A stretch of 63,355 nt of DNA. Origin: an uncultured Planctomycetaceae bacterium. GTDB taxonomy: Bacteria; Planctomycetota; Planctomycetia; Planctomycetales; Planctomycetaceae. Where the stretch lies: NCBI GenBank assembly GCA_903861195.1, contig CAIOTJ010000392.1, forward strand, positions 1 through 63,355, given 5' to 3'. Position 1 is the first letter of the stretch; every line of letters starts with the position of its first letter. The position numbers and the translations under genes were made by a program. This document shows, piece by piece, positions 35,317 to 43,773 of the stretch. Under the pieces are notes generated by a model that was given only the letters and a program-made list of their open reading frames with translations, was not told the DNA's origin and did no database searches.

Positions 35317-36845
35317 GGTGTTTCCTCGGCCTCAAAGAACCGAAAGACATCATCGAGAGCCACCTGCACAATCCCCAGATGCTCGACCTGCGAATAATCG
35401 CGTTCTTCCAGGGTCAGGCCAGCCTGACGAAATTGCCGGGCCACCTGCTGCACTCCGCCGCGTCCAAAGTCTTCGGCCCCCGCCCCGGCGAACAACGGAA
35501 TCTGCTGGAAGGCGTCGACCTGACGTACCCGCTGCCCACCTCCCAAAATCGCCAGACGTTTGACCATCTCAGGACTGCGCGAGGTCAGATTCAGGCCCTG
35601 CATCGCCCCCATCGAATGTCCCACCACAAAAACTTTTCGGCGATCGACGGGATGCAGGGCATCCACTGCCGCGATCAAACCGGGAAGTTCCAGTCCTGTT
35701 CCCGTCAGCGGGCTCAGGCGGGGTGCCAGCAACAACCAACCCCTTTCCTCACACAGCCGCACAATCTTCCCCGCTCCATAGGCATCGAAGAACATGTTTT
35801 CGCTTCCCCCCGCTCCATGGAGGGCAATCACCAGGGGGCGGGGCTTGACGGGAGCGGTCGCGGCCTGGTCGGCGACTGGTAACTGTTTGGAGGGCCACAG
35901 CAATCGGCAACGAGCCGCCCTACGATCCTCCTGGGGCGAAATCCAGTACTGCCCTGGACCGGTCGCCAGGCGGATAGCTTCTCCGCGAGCCAGTTGGGAG
36001 CTCCAGCTCTCACACTGTTCCAGCAGGGCATGGGCCGGGTAATCGGTCTCTGGACGGGACGCCCCCAACAGCCCCGTCAGTTCCTTCATGGTGTCACGCA
36101 GGGTCCGTCGGAATGACTTCGGTGTTTCTTCCGGGAGTGCGGCTTCGTCGTCGGCCAGTTTTGACAGCCTGCGGGCGGGATGGGCCGTCACCGACAGCAT
36201 CTGCCTGGGAAATTCGAACTGCCGGTCTCCCTGCTTCAGCCGCACGCGGAGTCGATAATCTCCCTCCGCGAGGTCGGCGGTTGGCACCGCGAACGTCTGC
36301 GACAGTTGGGTCCAGGGTGTCGCTCCCTCGGAACAGACCTGTTCTCCACGCAACAGGGCCATTTCCATCATCCCCGTCGGTTCGGGAGTCTCGGGCAGCT
36401 TGTAGCCCCGTTCAACCCGCAGTTCGAGCTCTGGGGTTCCCAGGGGAATCAGCGGTGTCGCCAGCGAGATATTCAGCGAATGCCACAGCTGTTGTTCCGG
36501 GGAGGCCCCTGCCTCATCCAGAGCAAGACACGCCTGGTCAATGGCCTTTCCCGCGGCGGTCTGATTTCCAGAGAAAAAAGCCGAAACCGCCGCCTGCAGC
36601 GGTGTCAGTACCCGAGCTCTGGCCTCAGGTGAATCCCTCTCTTCCCATGCGGCCTCGAACCGGTGCACCCGCTTCCCCAGTTGATAGCGCAGGTCCGATG
36701 CGCGACAGGGCTGCATCGGTATCCACCAGATGCAAAAAGCCAGCGGAATCAACAGCACCCGGGTCAGCGGACCGAGTTGCAGGGTCGAACGCACGCGAGG
36801 CAGGGAAGTCACGGCAGACGCCAAGTCGCCGGCGGGAAACACCAT
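35313..36845 (-). CDS. Secreted alpha/beta-hydrolase (carbohydrate-esterase/PHB-depolymerase-like), first gene of the PSD1 operon
   Basis: 510 residues. A hydrophobic leader at about 28-50 (LTRVLLIPLAFCIWWIPM) is followed by a helical/beta N-terminal half with no family I recognise, then an alpha/beta-hydrolase domain in the last 200 residues: PRPLVIALHGAGGSENMFFD (oxyanion HGAGG), the nucleophile in VVGHSMGAMQGL, and a C-terminal His in QVEHLGIVQVALDD. It looks like an esterase of the dienelactone-hydrolase or PHB-depolymerase type. Its stop overlaps the PSD1 start by 4 bases (35313-35316), suggesting that it removes ester groups from the same substrate that the PSD1/DUF1501 pair handles; this link is inference. 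Confidence 0.82.
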   Translation of the reverse strand: MVFPAGDLASAVTSLPRVRSTLQLGPLTRVLLIPLAFCIWWIPMQPCRASDLRYQLGKRVHRFEAAWEERDSPEARARVLTPLQAAVSAFFSGNQTAAGKAIDQACLALDEAGASPEQQLWHSLNISLATPLIPLGTPELELRVERGYKLPETPEPTGMMEMALLRGEQVCSEGATPWTQLSQTFAVPTADLAEGDYRLRVRLKQGDRQFEFPRQMLSVTAHPARRLSKLADDEAALPEETPKSFRRTLRDTMKELTGLLGASRPETDYPAHALLEQCESWSSQLARGEAIRLATGPGQYWISPQEDRRAARCRLLWPSKQLPVADQAATAPVKPRPLVIALHGAGGSENMFFDAYGAGKIVRLCEERGWLLLAPRLSPLTGTGLELPGLIAAVDALHPVDRRKVFVVGHSMGAMQGLNLTSRSPEMVKRLAILGGGQRVRQVDAFQQIPLFAGAGAEDFGRGGVQQVARQFRQAGLTLEERDYSQVEHLGIVQVALDDVFRFFEAEETP

Positions 36846-36940
36846 GGGTCGGACCGCTTTTCAGGAAGGAAACCCAAGCCAGTTCCGTATGATCGGTTCC
36901 CTCTCGGGCTTTTTCCAGTCCAGTGCGAGCGTCTCACGCT

Positions 36941-38890
36941 TTACGGGGCCGGGGCAGACCTGCGTACGCGAAGTGGGGCGGGTTCGACCGGTTCATACCA
37001 GGTCTCGATCCGCGCCCGTACGGCCGGGGAGAGTCGTCGCAAGTTCTCGTCATCCAGCACCGCTTCGGGCGGTTTTTGGTCAAACAGTTCCAGCAATTCC
37101 CGCTCCAGATCTCGCGCCGGAATCAGACCCATCGAGAATTCATTCAGCCACCAGATGCGATAGGCATGCGGCCGCAGTGCACCCCAACCGGTGAAGCCAT
37201 CCAGAACCCGACCTCCCGGGGGAACCTGAGCGTGCAACTGTTCGATCGCCCGAACCTGTGCCGAATTCGACCAGGCAAGCAGATCCAATTGGCGACATAC
37301 TCCATACCCCAGTGCCAGAGCGCCTCCCCAAACCAGGCCGCGCTGGCGGCGGTCTGTCAGAATTCCTCTCCAGCCCAAACCCCACGCCAGCCAGAAGAAT
37401 CCCACGGCCAGTAGCGTCGTTCCCAAAGGATTTTCGGCAGTCAGGTGGGGGAAGGGTCCCAGTTCGCCGCGGATCCAACCCCGCACCAGCCATCCCAACT
37501 GGGTCACCAGCAACAGGCCACCCACCCCCAGGGCCATCCGGAGTTTTCCGGAATCCCAAACCGTCACCAGCGAATGCAGTCCCGCACCAGCGGCAAGAAC
37601 CAGCCAGGGAAACCACAACAGGTAATACTGGGGAAAGGTGGCCTTCACCACGGTCAGCGAACCCAGGCACAGCAGGGTCGCCAGCAGCACCACACAGACC
37701 TGGGCAGAACCCGTTCCGTCCGCGAGGGGTGTCGACGCGTTGCTATCCCCATTGCTGCCCCGGTTGGCACCGGGAATCAAAGTCGCCTCCGAAGAGACTG
37801 TTTTCCCTCGATGCGGCCACTCCACGGCGCGCCCCCCAGTCGCCGGTGTTACGCGGTCTCTGGGGAAGATGTCGACCCTGAATTCTGAAGGGCCCGTGCA
37901 GTCCGATGACGGAGCCGCGTGTTGCAACCACGTCCAGCCGGCCGGACGAAACAATCCGGCAGCCAGTCCGCACGCCGCCAGCCACCAAATCAGCAGATCC
38001 GCCGCCCCGGTCGCCCGCCAGGCGGCGAATTTCCCGCTGGCAACCGACCAACGCACCAACTGAAACACCGTCGAGTCGAGCAATTCATGAGCCCCCCCCA
38101 TCCACCAATACGCCAGCAACACCCCCGACCAGCCCGCCCCCACTCCCCCCAACAGCCAACACAGAGCGCGGGGCCAGCGCAGAGAATGACCGGACAGCGA
38201 TTCGACCAGCCAAACGGCTCCGCCCAGTGCGACTACTGGCACAATCGCCTTTTGGGTGAACAGTGTCGCCCCCCCGCCGCAAACCGCCATGATCCACAGA
38301 TGACCTCGTGGCGACTGTGTCGATCGCCCCGAGAGACGCTCTGTCGTGGATTGCAGCGCGCTCTCCAGCGCGATGATCAGCAGCAGCATCGCAGGAACAT
38401 CAGGACGGAATTCGACTCCTTTGGCGAAAAAGATGGAACTGCCCAACAAGAGTCCGGGGACCAGTGCTGCGGCGGGCCCCTCCAACACCCGCCGGGCGAT
38501 GCGAGTGGTGGCCAACACCGCCAGTGTCGACAGCAGCCACATTCCCAGTCTCAGGATCCACAGAGCGGTCATTCGCGGACCGGTGAAGAACAGAACCGGC
38601 TGCGCCAGCCAATACAGGGCCGGCGCGTGATGTTCGAAGAAATCGCGATAGGGGACCTGTCCCGACTGCAGGCAGAAGGCTGCATGCAGATGCTCCAACT
38701 CGTCTGGATCGAATCCCCGCACCGTCAATCGCAGTCCCATCAGCAGCCAGACGAACCAGGCGACGCGGGCCCAGAGTGAGATATCTCTTCCAGGTCGGGC
38801 AATTTCACTCTGTGCCCCGGAGGGCTGTGCCGACTGATTGGCCCCCAACTCCGCAGGTTGCCATGACATGTTCCGCACAGCGTGGTCCAT
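36941..38890 (-). CDS. Glycosyltransferase family 39-like membrane protein (GT-C fold)
   Basis: 649 residues with about twelve helices. The N terminus has GFDPDELEHLHAAFCLQSGQVPYRDFFEHHAPALYW (the DE acidic pair and the FxxHHAP loop), typical of ArnT/PMT-like GT-C transferases that move sugars from polyprenyl phosphate to protein or lipid. A hydrophilic stretch of about 65 residues (around 330-395) interrupts the helices and looks like a low-complexity insertion. The C-terminal soluble part (GGRVLDGFTGWGALRPHAYRIWW) is a usual periplasmic tail. A polyprenol-phosphate-mannose synthase-like gene at 46758 could supply donor. Start at ATG 38890 lacks a clear ribosome site; ATG 38869 is possible. 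Confidence 0.82.
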   Translation of the reverse strand: MDHAVRNMSWQPAELGANQSAQPSGAQSEIARPGRDISLWARVAWFVWLLMGLRLTVRGFDPDELEHLHAAFCLQSGQVPYRDFFEHHAPALYWLAQPVLFFTGPRMTALWILRLGMWLLSTLAVLATTRIARRVLEGPAAALVPGLLLGSSIFFAKGVEFRPDVPAMLLLIIALESALQSTTERLSGRSTQSPRGHLWIMAVCGGGATLFTQKAIVPVVALGGAVWLVESLSGHSLRWPRALCWLLGGVGAGWSGVLLAYWWMGGAHELLDSTVFQLVRWSVASGKFAAWRATGAADLLIWWLAACGLAAGLFRPAGWTWLQHAAPSSDCTGPSEFRVDIFPRDRVTPATGGRAVEWPHRGKTVSSEATLIPGANRGSNGDSNASTPLADGTGSAQVCVVLLATLLCLGSLTVVKATFPQYYLLWFPWLVLAAGAGLHSLVTVWDSGKLRMALGVGGLLLVTQLGWLVRGWIRGELGPFPHLTAENPLGTTLLAVGFFWLAWGLGWRGILTDRRQRGLVWGGALALGYGVCRQLDLLAWSNSAQVRAIEQLHAQVPPGGRVLDGFTGWGALRPHAYRIWWLNEFSMGLIPARDLERELLELFDQKPPEAVLDDENLRRLSPAVRARIETWYEPVEPAPLRVRRSAPAP

Positions 38891-39093
38891 GAGGAAAGTG
38901 AGACGGTCCCGGATCGATCGACTTGAATCCGCGGGGCGGATTCACCCAAACAGGAGGAATCGTTGGTGACCACTCCGCAGCTTCCATCATGCCAGCGCCA
39001 CCGGGTCGGGGGAATGGCGGGCCGGCCTGTCTCCACCCGGCACGGGCAGCCTAATGTCGACAGGGTCCTGGAACCGTCACGAACCGCTTCCGC
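38891..39093. other. Intergenic region between the ATPase and GT39-like genes
   Basis: About 200 bases holding the 3' flank of the ATPase gene and the 5' flank of the glycosyltransferase gene. No clear promoter pair, hairpin with T run or small gene is visible. Confidence 0.35.
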
Positions 39094-42000
39094 TCAGCCC
39101 GCGCGGCGCTCAAGGGGAGACATCTCCTGGAGGCGATGCAGCCATATCGGACGCATGCCCCGTTCTTCAAACTGGGTGACCACATGCTGGTGGCAGGTGA
39201 AGAACAGCACCTGTTGCCCCCGTTCTGCGACTTCCTGCAACAGGTCAATCGCCGCCTCGGTCCGGGGGGCATCAAAGTTGACAAACACATCATCCAGCAG
39301 CAGAGGCAACTCAAATCCTGTCTGAGCGAGTCGTTGGATCACCGCGAGCCGGATGGCCAGGTACAACTGTTCGCGGGCACCGCGGCTCAAGGTTTCAATC
39401 TGCGACGAATGTCCAAACGAATCCTCCACTCGCAACTGCCGTTCTCCCAGAGGTGTCCACACCCGCCGGTACTTCCCGCAGGTCAGCCTCTGCAACAAAT
39501 CCGAGGCCAGCGACAGTGTCTCGGGCTGGGTCCGCCGCTCAAACGACCGGCACAGAGAGTCGAGACAATCCTCAGCCAGTTTCGTCGCGGCCCGGGTTTG
39601 CACTGCGTCATCCAACTGCTGCTCGACCAATTGGAGGTCCAACCGCAGATCGGCCAGCGTGGCATCGTTCGACCAGGCCTCGAATTCCAAATCGAGTTCC
39701 GCCAGTGCGTCGTGTGCCCCGGCCAGCTCGCGCTCCTGCCGGGTCAATTCGGCGTCCACCGCCGACAATTCCAGTGTTTCCGTTTCCTCGCTCGTTTCGA
39801 GTCGGGCCAACAGGGCTGGGGCTTCGGGGAACTCCCGACTGAGCCCGGCCAGGGCCTGCTCAGCCCGGGTAATCTCCTGTCTCAACACGGAACGCTGTTC
39901 GACCTCGCTCGAGAGGGACAAAAACTCGGTTCGGTCGCCGGCGCCGGCCTGTACCCACAAGGCCTGTCGGGCGTCTTCCAACTGTCGCAACCGGCGCCGC
40001 AGCCGCCGCAAGGAACGGCGGATCCCGGAGGATTTCTGGCGCCACTCCCGCCGGGAAATCTGATCCTCATGCCAGACTGCGAGCAGATCGCACCAGTCGT
40101 CGATCTGAGCGAGCGCCTCGCGGGTGGAGGGTTGCGGTGGGGGAGACCGCAGAGTGAGATTGGCGACACTGGTCTCGACCGAACGCCACAGCTGGTCGAT
40201 GGTTTCTGCCTGATCGGCAAGTCGATCAAACTCGCGCACCGACTCGGACACTCTCGCCAGCGACTGCCAGCTTCCAAAGACCTCGGCGACATTCCAATTC
40301 TCCGCGAAACCCAGACCACTCAGCAGATGGCTCCACGACTGCCGTGTCGACCGCCACTTCGCGCGGTGGGTTCGCAACTTCTGTCGGACCCGCTGTTCAC
40401 TGGCCGACAAACGCTCGAGTTTGCGCTCCAGCGAGGCCATTTCACTCAGCTTCGTCAACTGGCTGGTCACCTGTCCCAGGTCGGACGATTCCGAAGCCCC
40501 GGCGAGGACCGGGTTCGGCCCGGAAAGACTCTGGTGCGCCGGGTTTCGGCGCGGTCCGGCCGCTTCCATCGGTGGAAACGGGATGGGGAGCGCGCGCAAC
40601 TGGACAAGCACTCCCTCAAGTTCCTTCTCCACCTGCTGCCTGCGGTGGACGAGGCCCGATTGGGCCCGTGATCGATCGAGCTCGTACTGGCTCTTCAGTC
40701 CCCAGGCGATGCCGCCAAATGTCAGGCCCAGGAACAGATAGATCAGACCGGCAATGGCACTGGTCTGGACCCCGGCGATGAATCCCCATCCAGCCACGAT
40801 GATGCCCAGAAAGAACAGCACCGAGACAATCCAGGTCAACCACGCGGGAAGGGGTGTGGGAGCCCGGTTTGCCACCGGGTCCGAGACCGCTCCTCCCAGG
40901 GATTTCAACTGCTCGACCAGTGCTTGTTCGCGGGCCCGCAGAGCAGAGGCCTGCGGACTGACGTTGAGTTGGGTCTGGACCGACTGCACGGCGGCATCGA
41001 TGGTATTGGCCGGCAGACCTCGCCGGCCCTCGCGCAAGGTTCTCTCCGAGTCTTCCAGCCGTCCGAGGAGCCGCAGGTGGGCCCGGCGCAGCCTCACCAG
41101 CATGCGCTGCTCCCGTTGCAACATCCGCCCCACTTCCCACAACCGTGACTCGGTTTCGGGAGATTGGTCCAGTGCCCGCAGAGCATCGAGACTCCAACCT
41201 GCGGCATGGGACTGACGAAGTTGCTCGAGTTGGGACTGGTGTTGCCGCAGACGCTGCTGCGCCTGCTGCCTCTGCCGGGTCACCTCAACAAACCAGCTGC
41301 GTTGGGACACAAATCCATGCAGAGCGGCCGCCTCGGAGAGACTCAGCCTCGAACGGGTCTGGAATCCTCCCCGCTTGCGCAGGCGGGACAACAGTCGCCG
41401 GCCACGCCCCTTCACTTGCTGGATCTCGGTGTCAATCTCGGACAGCCGCTCGACTCCACGCTCGGGAAAATTGCGGGGAGGGCCCAGCCGTTCGAGGCGT
41501 GCACGTGCCTCCCGCAGGGCCCGCGACCAGGGGAGCAGCCGGGCGTGCAACACCAGAGTCTGCTGCTGCCGACGAAGTTGGGCCACGGTCGCCTCGCGAC
41601 GGGCGATGTCGGTTGCCAGGGACTCCCGACGGGTCAATCCCGGAGGGAGCGGCCGCTGTTGCAGTTCGCGCAGCCTCTCGTTCAGCCGTTGCCGCTCCTG
41701 AATCAACCGCGTAACCACCGCCGGCTGCCCGGGGGTTGTCAAACGCTCAGCACCGTGCTCACGAGCCCGGCGCCGAGCAACCACCAGACGGTGTCCCTCC
41801 GGCCCCAGCGAGGCCTCGTAAATCTGGTTGGCAACCTCCATTCCCTGCAGGGCGCTCAATTCCTGGATCTCATTCAGCCCCATACAGTAGACCCCATCCC
41901 AAAGTTCCGGGGTCAGACCGTGCAGAAAACTCAGTGTCTCCTCGGGATGCGCAACCGCATTTCCATCAATCTGCAAGACGCCAACTCCGGCGGGTCCGCC

Positions 42001-42255
42001 GGTCGCACGGGACAGCACATGCCGATCCCCCTTCTCCTGCATCACGATCCGACCCGGAATCTGTCCGACTCCATCGGGTAGCTTCCTGTGAATCTCGGGG
42101 GAATAGCCCAACATCACCCCCCGTACAAATTCCAGCAGCGTGCTCTTGCCGGTGCCATTGGGACCGCTCAGTACCGCGACCTGTCCCGTGGGGATCGTCA
42201 GATCGAGATCCCTCCACACGCCAAACCGATCCACCTGAATGGAAGAGAGTTTCAT
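39094..42255 (-). CDS. YhaN/SbcC-like AAA ATPase with internal membrane hairpin
   Basis: 1053 residues of SMC/Rad50 layout: N-terminal half-ATPase with Walker A GPNGTGKST (31-39), long Arg/Gln-rich coiled coils, and C-terminal half-ATPase with signature LSRGAREQLYLAIRLA and Walker B LPLLLDDVFVNFD (Asp-Asp near 988), then a switch region with TCHQH. In the middle, about 472-520, two hydrophobic helices (LTWIVSVLFFLGIIVAGWGF and AGLIYLFLGLTFGGIAWGL) form a membrane hairpin in place of a zinc hook, as in B. subtilis YhaN. ATG 42255 overlaps the partner's stop by 4 bases (ATGA), so the pair is made together. In relatives the partner is a nuclease; here it lacks catalytic residues. Confidence 0.88.
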   Translation of the reverse strand: MKLSSIQVDRFGVWRDLDLTIPTGQVAVLSGPNGTGKSTLLEFVRGVMLGYSPEIHRKLPDGVGQIPGRIVMQEKGDRHVLSRATGGPAGVGVLQIDGNAVAHPEETLSFLHGLTPELWDGVYCMGLNEIQELSALQGMEVANQIYEASLGPEGHRLVVARRRAREHGAERLTTPGQPAVVTRLIQERQRLNERLRELQQRPLPPGLTRRESLATDIARREATVAQLRRQQQTLVLHARLLPWSRALREARARLERLGPPRNFPERGVERLSEIDTEIQQVKGRGRRLLSRLRKRGGFQTRSRLSLSEAAALHGFVSQRSWFVEVTRQRQQAQQRLRQHQSQLEQLRQSHAAGWSLDALRALDQSPETESRLWEVGRMLQREQRMLVRLRRAHLRLLGRLEDSERTLREGRRGLPANTIDAAVQSVQTQLNVSPQASALRAREQALVEQLKSLGGAVSDPVANRAPTPLPAWLTWIVSVLFFLGIIVAGWGFIAGVQTSAIAGLIYLFLGLTFGGIAWGLKSQYELDRSRAQSGLVHRRQQVEKELEGVLVQLRALPIPFPPMEAAGPRRNPAHQSLSGPNPVLAGASESSDLGQVTSQLTKLSEMASLERKLERLSASEQRVRQKLRTHRAKWRSTRQSWSHLLSGLGFAENWNVAEVFGSWQSLARVSESVREFDRLADQAETIDQLWRSVETSVANLTLRSPPPQPSTREALAQIDDWCDLLAVWHEDQISRREWRQKSSGIRRSLRRLRRRLRQLEDARQALWVQAGAGDRTEFLSLSSEVEQRSVLRQEITRAEQALAGLSREFPEAPALLARLETSEETETLELSAVDAELTRQERELAGAHDALAELDLEFEAWSNDATLADLRLDLQLVEQQLDDAVQTRAATKLAEDCLDSLCRSFERRTQPETLSLASDLLQRLTCGKYRRVWTPLGERQLRVEDSFGHSSQIETLSRGAREQLYLAIRLAVIQRLAQTGFELPLLLDDVFVNFDAPRTEAAIDLLQEVAERGQQVLFFTCHQHVVTQFEERGMRPIWLHRLQEMSPLERRAG

Positions 42256-43589
42256 GGAAGACGTCCCTCCCGTTCCAGCAACCATTGCCGCCCCAAAAAC
42301 AATGCCTCCCGTGAGACACGCCCAAATGCCGATCCCCCCAGCAACCGGTCAAGTTCCGCTTGTTCGCACTGCCACTGTGTAGCCGCCGTGGCAGTCCACT
42401 GGTGGAGAGATCGGCGCGACTCAGACGAATTCTCGGTCAACAGGCTGACATACTCCTCCAGCAGCGAATCGCTCACAGCGATGCCCCGGGCCGGCGCGAT
42501 GCGCGAGAGCGATTGACTGGCAATTTGCCAACCCTTCTGGGCGGCCCGGTTATCGACCTCGGCGAGAAACCGATCAAGTTCATCTCGACCGTCGTCCAAT
42601 TCCTTCGGCCATTCGTCGGCCGAAAAATTCCAGCGGACACACCGTGGTATGTCGGAGCGATCGGCGAGATGGCACTCGACCACCGCCAGCATCCTGTTCA
42701 GCAGTCCGTTCCGGCTTTCACCGGGAATCCCTTCCAGCCCCCACTGTTCCCAGGCGAACGCCGCCGTAGGAAGCAACTCCAGGCGTGGCTCCCCATCGGG
42801 TCCGCACTCCACCATCGTCGCGCCGCACAGTCCTGGTTCCAGAGCCGTCAGCCCCTGCAATGGCCCCGGAGAATGCACGAGCGTGCCCCCCACGTTCAGG
42901 GTCCGGCGCCGGGCTGGTTCACACGTGGCCACATAAGAGATGGTCGTATCCAGCGGCAACCCACCAACAATCGAAAGCGGGGCATCACTCAACAGGAGGC
43001 GCTCTCCGGAAAGTGCAACTCCAATCCGCAGGCAGTCTTCTTCGAGTGCGGCCTGTTCCTGGAGCAATCCATCCGTCGGTAGACCCGCCCGTTGCGGGCC
43101 ATTCTGGTGGAATCCCGATGACTGCCTGCCGGTCGACTGACTCCCCGGACCATGGGACGGAGCATGCAATTCCGTCGACAGCAATTCCAGGGACTGGCCG
43201 CGGGCTCCCACAACCGTCAGCCCGCCACCTGACTGTAATTCCAGCAGATGCAGGTTGTGAGGCCACCCCCGCCCCTGATAGCCCTGCCGCACAAGTTCGC
43301 CATCCGAAACCGTCAGCACCATGGGAATCCGGGATTGCGCCAGGCTTTGGCAAGCCTCGGCCAACGCCAACGCCCCCCGGGGACCGAGACCATCCTCCGG
43401 ACAACAGGGGCCGGTCAACAACAGCAGATCCACCTGCCGGGCCCGAACCTGCTCCACCAGCCTCCGCAAGGCCAGCAGCGTGCAATCCCGGAAGATCTCT
43501 CGACGCAACTGCCCCAGGCGCCGCAGCCCACTGACTGGTTGATCCAGCCGCAGGTGCGACCCGTGAACGATCCTGGCATGTTCCTTCAT
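42252..43589 (-). CDS. Degenerate metallophosphoesterase-like (YhaO/SbcD-type) partner of the YhaN-like ATPase
   Basis: 445 residues. The N terminus aligns well with YhaO/SbcD nucleases (IVHGSHLRLDQPVSGL; LALRRLVEQVRARQVDLLLLTGP; SRIPMVLTVSDGE), but every metal-ligand motif is changed: DxH becomes His12/Arg14 in HGSHLRLD; GD-x-x-D becomes GPCCPED (60-66); GNHD becomes SDGE (95-98); the mid-domain His motif reads IGVALSGE (189-196); and GHxH becomes TCEPA (222-226). The fold is probably kept while nuclease activity is probably lost. The C-terminal half resembles the cap/ATPase-binding part and ends in helices rich in Arg and Leu. GGGAG lies 9 bases before the ATG. A structural adaptor role for the ATPase is inferred. 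Confidence 0.78.
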   Translation of the reverse strand: MKEHARIVHGSHLRLDQPVSGLRRLGQLRREIFRDCTLLALRRLVEQVRARQVDLLLLTGPCCPEDGLGPRGALALAEACQSLAQSRIPMVLTVSDGELVRQGYQGRGWPHNLHLLELQSGGGLTVVGARGQSLELLSTELHAPSHGPGSQSTGRQSSGFHQNGPQRAGLPTDGLLQEQAALEEDCLRIGVALSGERLLLSDAPLSIVGGLPLDTTISYVATCEPARRRTLNVGGTLVHSPGPLQGLTALEPGLCGATMVECGPDGEPRLELLPTAAFAWEQWGLEGIPGESRNGLLNRMLAVVECHLADRSDIPRCVRWNFSADEWPKELDDGRDELDRFLAEVDNRAAQKGWQIASQSLSRIAPARGIAVSDSLLEEYVSLLTENSSESRRSLHQWTATAATQWQCEQAELDRLLGGSAFGRVSREALFLGRQWLLEREGRLP

Positions 43590-43607
43590 GCATTCAGCTC
43601 CCTGTAT

Positions 43608-43621
43608 GTCACATGCGTGAC
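43608..43621. promoter_or_regulatory. Palindrome 18 bases upstream of the degenerate nuclease-ATPase pair
   Basis: GTCAC at 43608-43612 and GTGAC at 43617-43621 form a perfect inverted repeat around ATGC. It lies just before the ribosome site of the minus-strand operon and could be an operator. The remaining bases to 43773 show no recognised feature. Confidence 0.35.
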
Positions 43622-43773
43622 CACCTTGCAGGGAGTTTAGTCAAGTTTCCCAGACTGCATGAAGCCCAATTCCGGCATCTTTCCCAAACCTCTCAACGCA
43701 ATCCCTCCTCCAAAACCCACCAATCGGCGAGCCTCTGGCAGACTACCGGAAGAATAGGGGGACTGGGAAGGAT

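Noticed and set aside
39136-40671. Long open frame (about 510 codons) on the plus strand opposite the ATPase gene
   Set aside because: It is a GC-rich shadow of the minus-strand ATPase, with a composition rich in Gln, Arg and His, no recognisable domain and no ribosome site.
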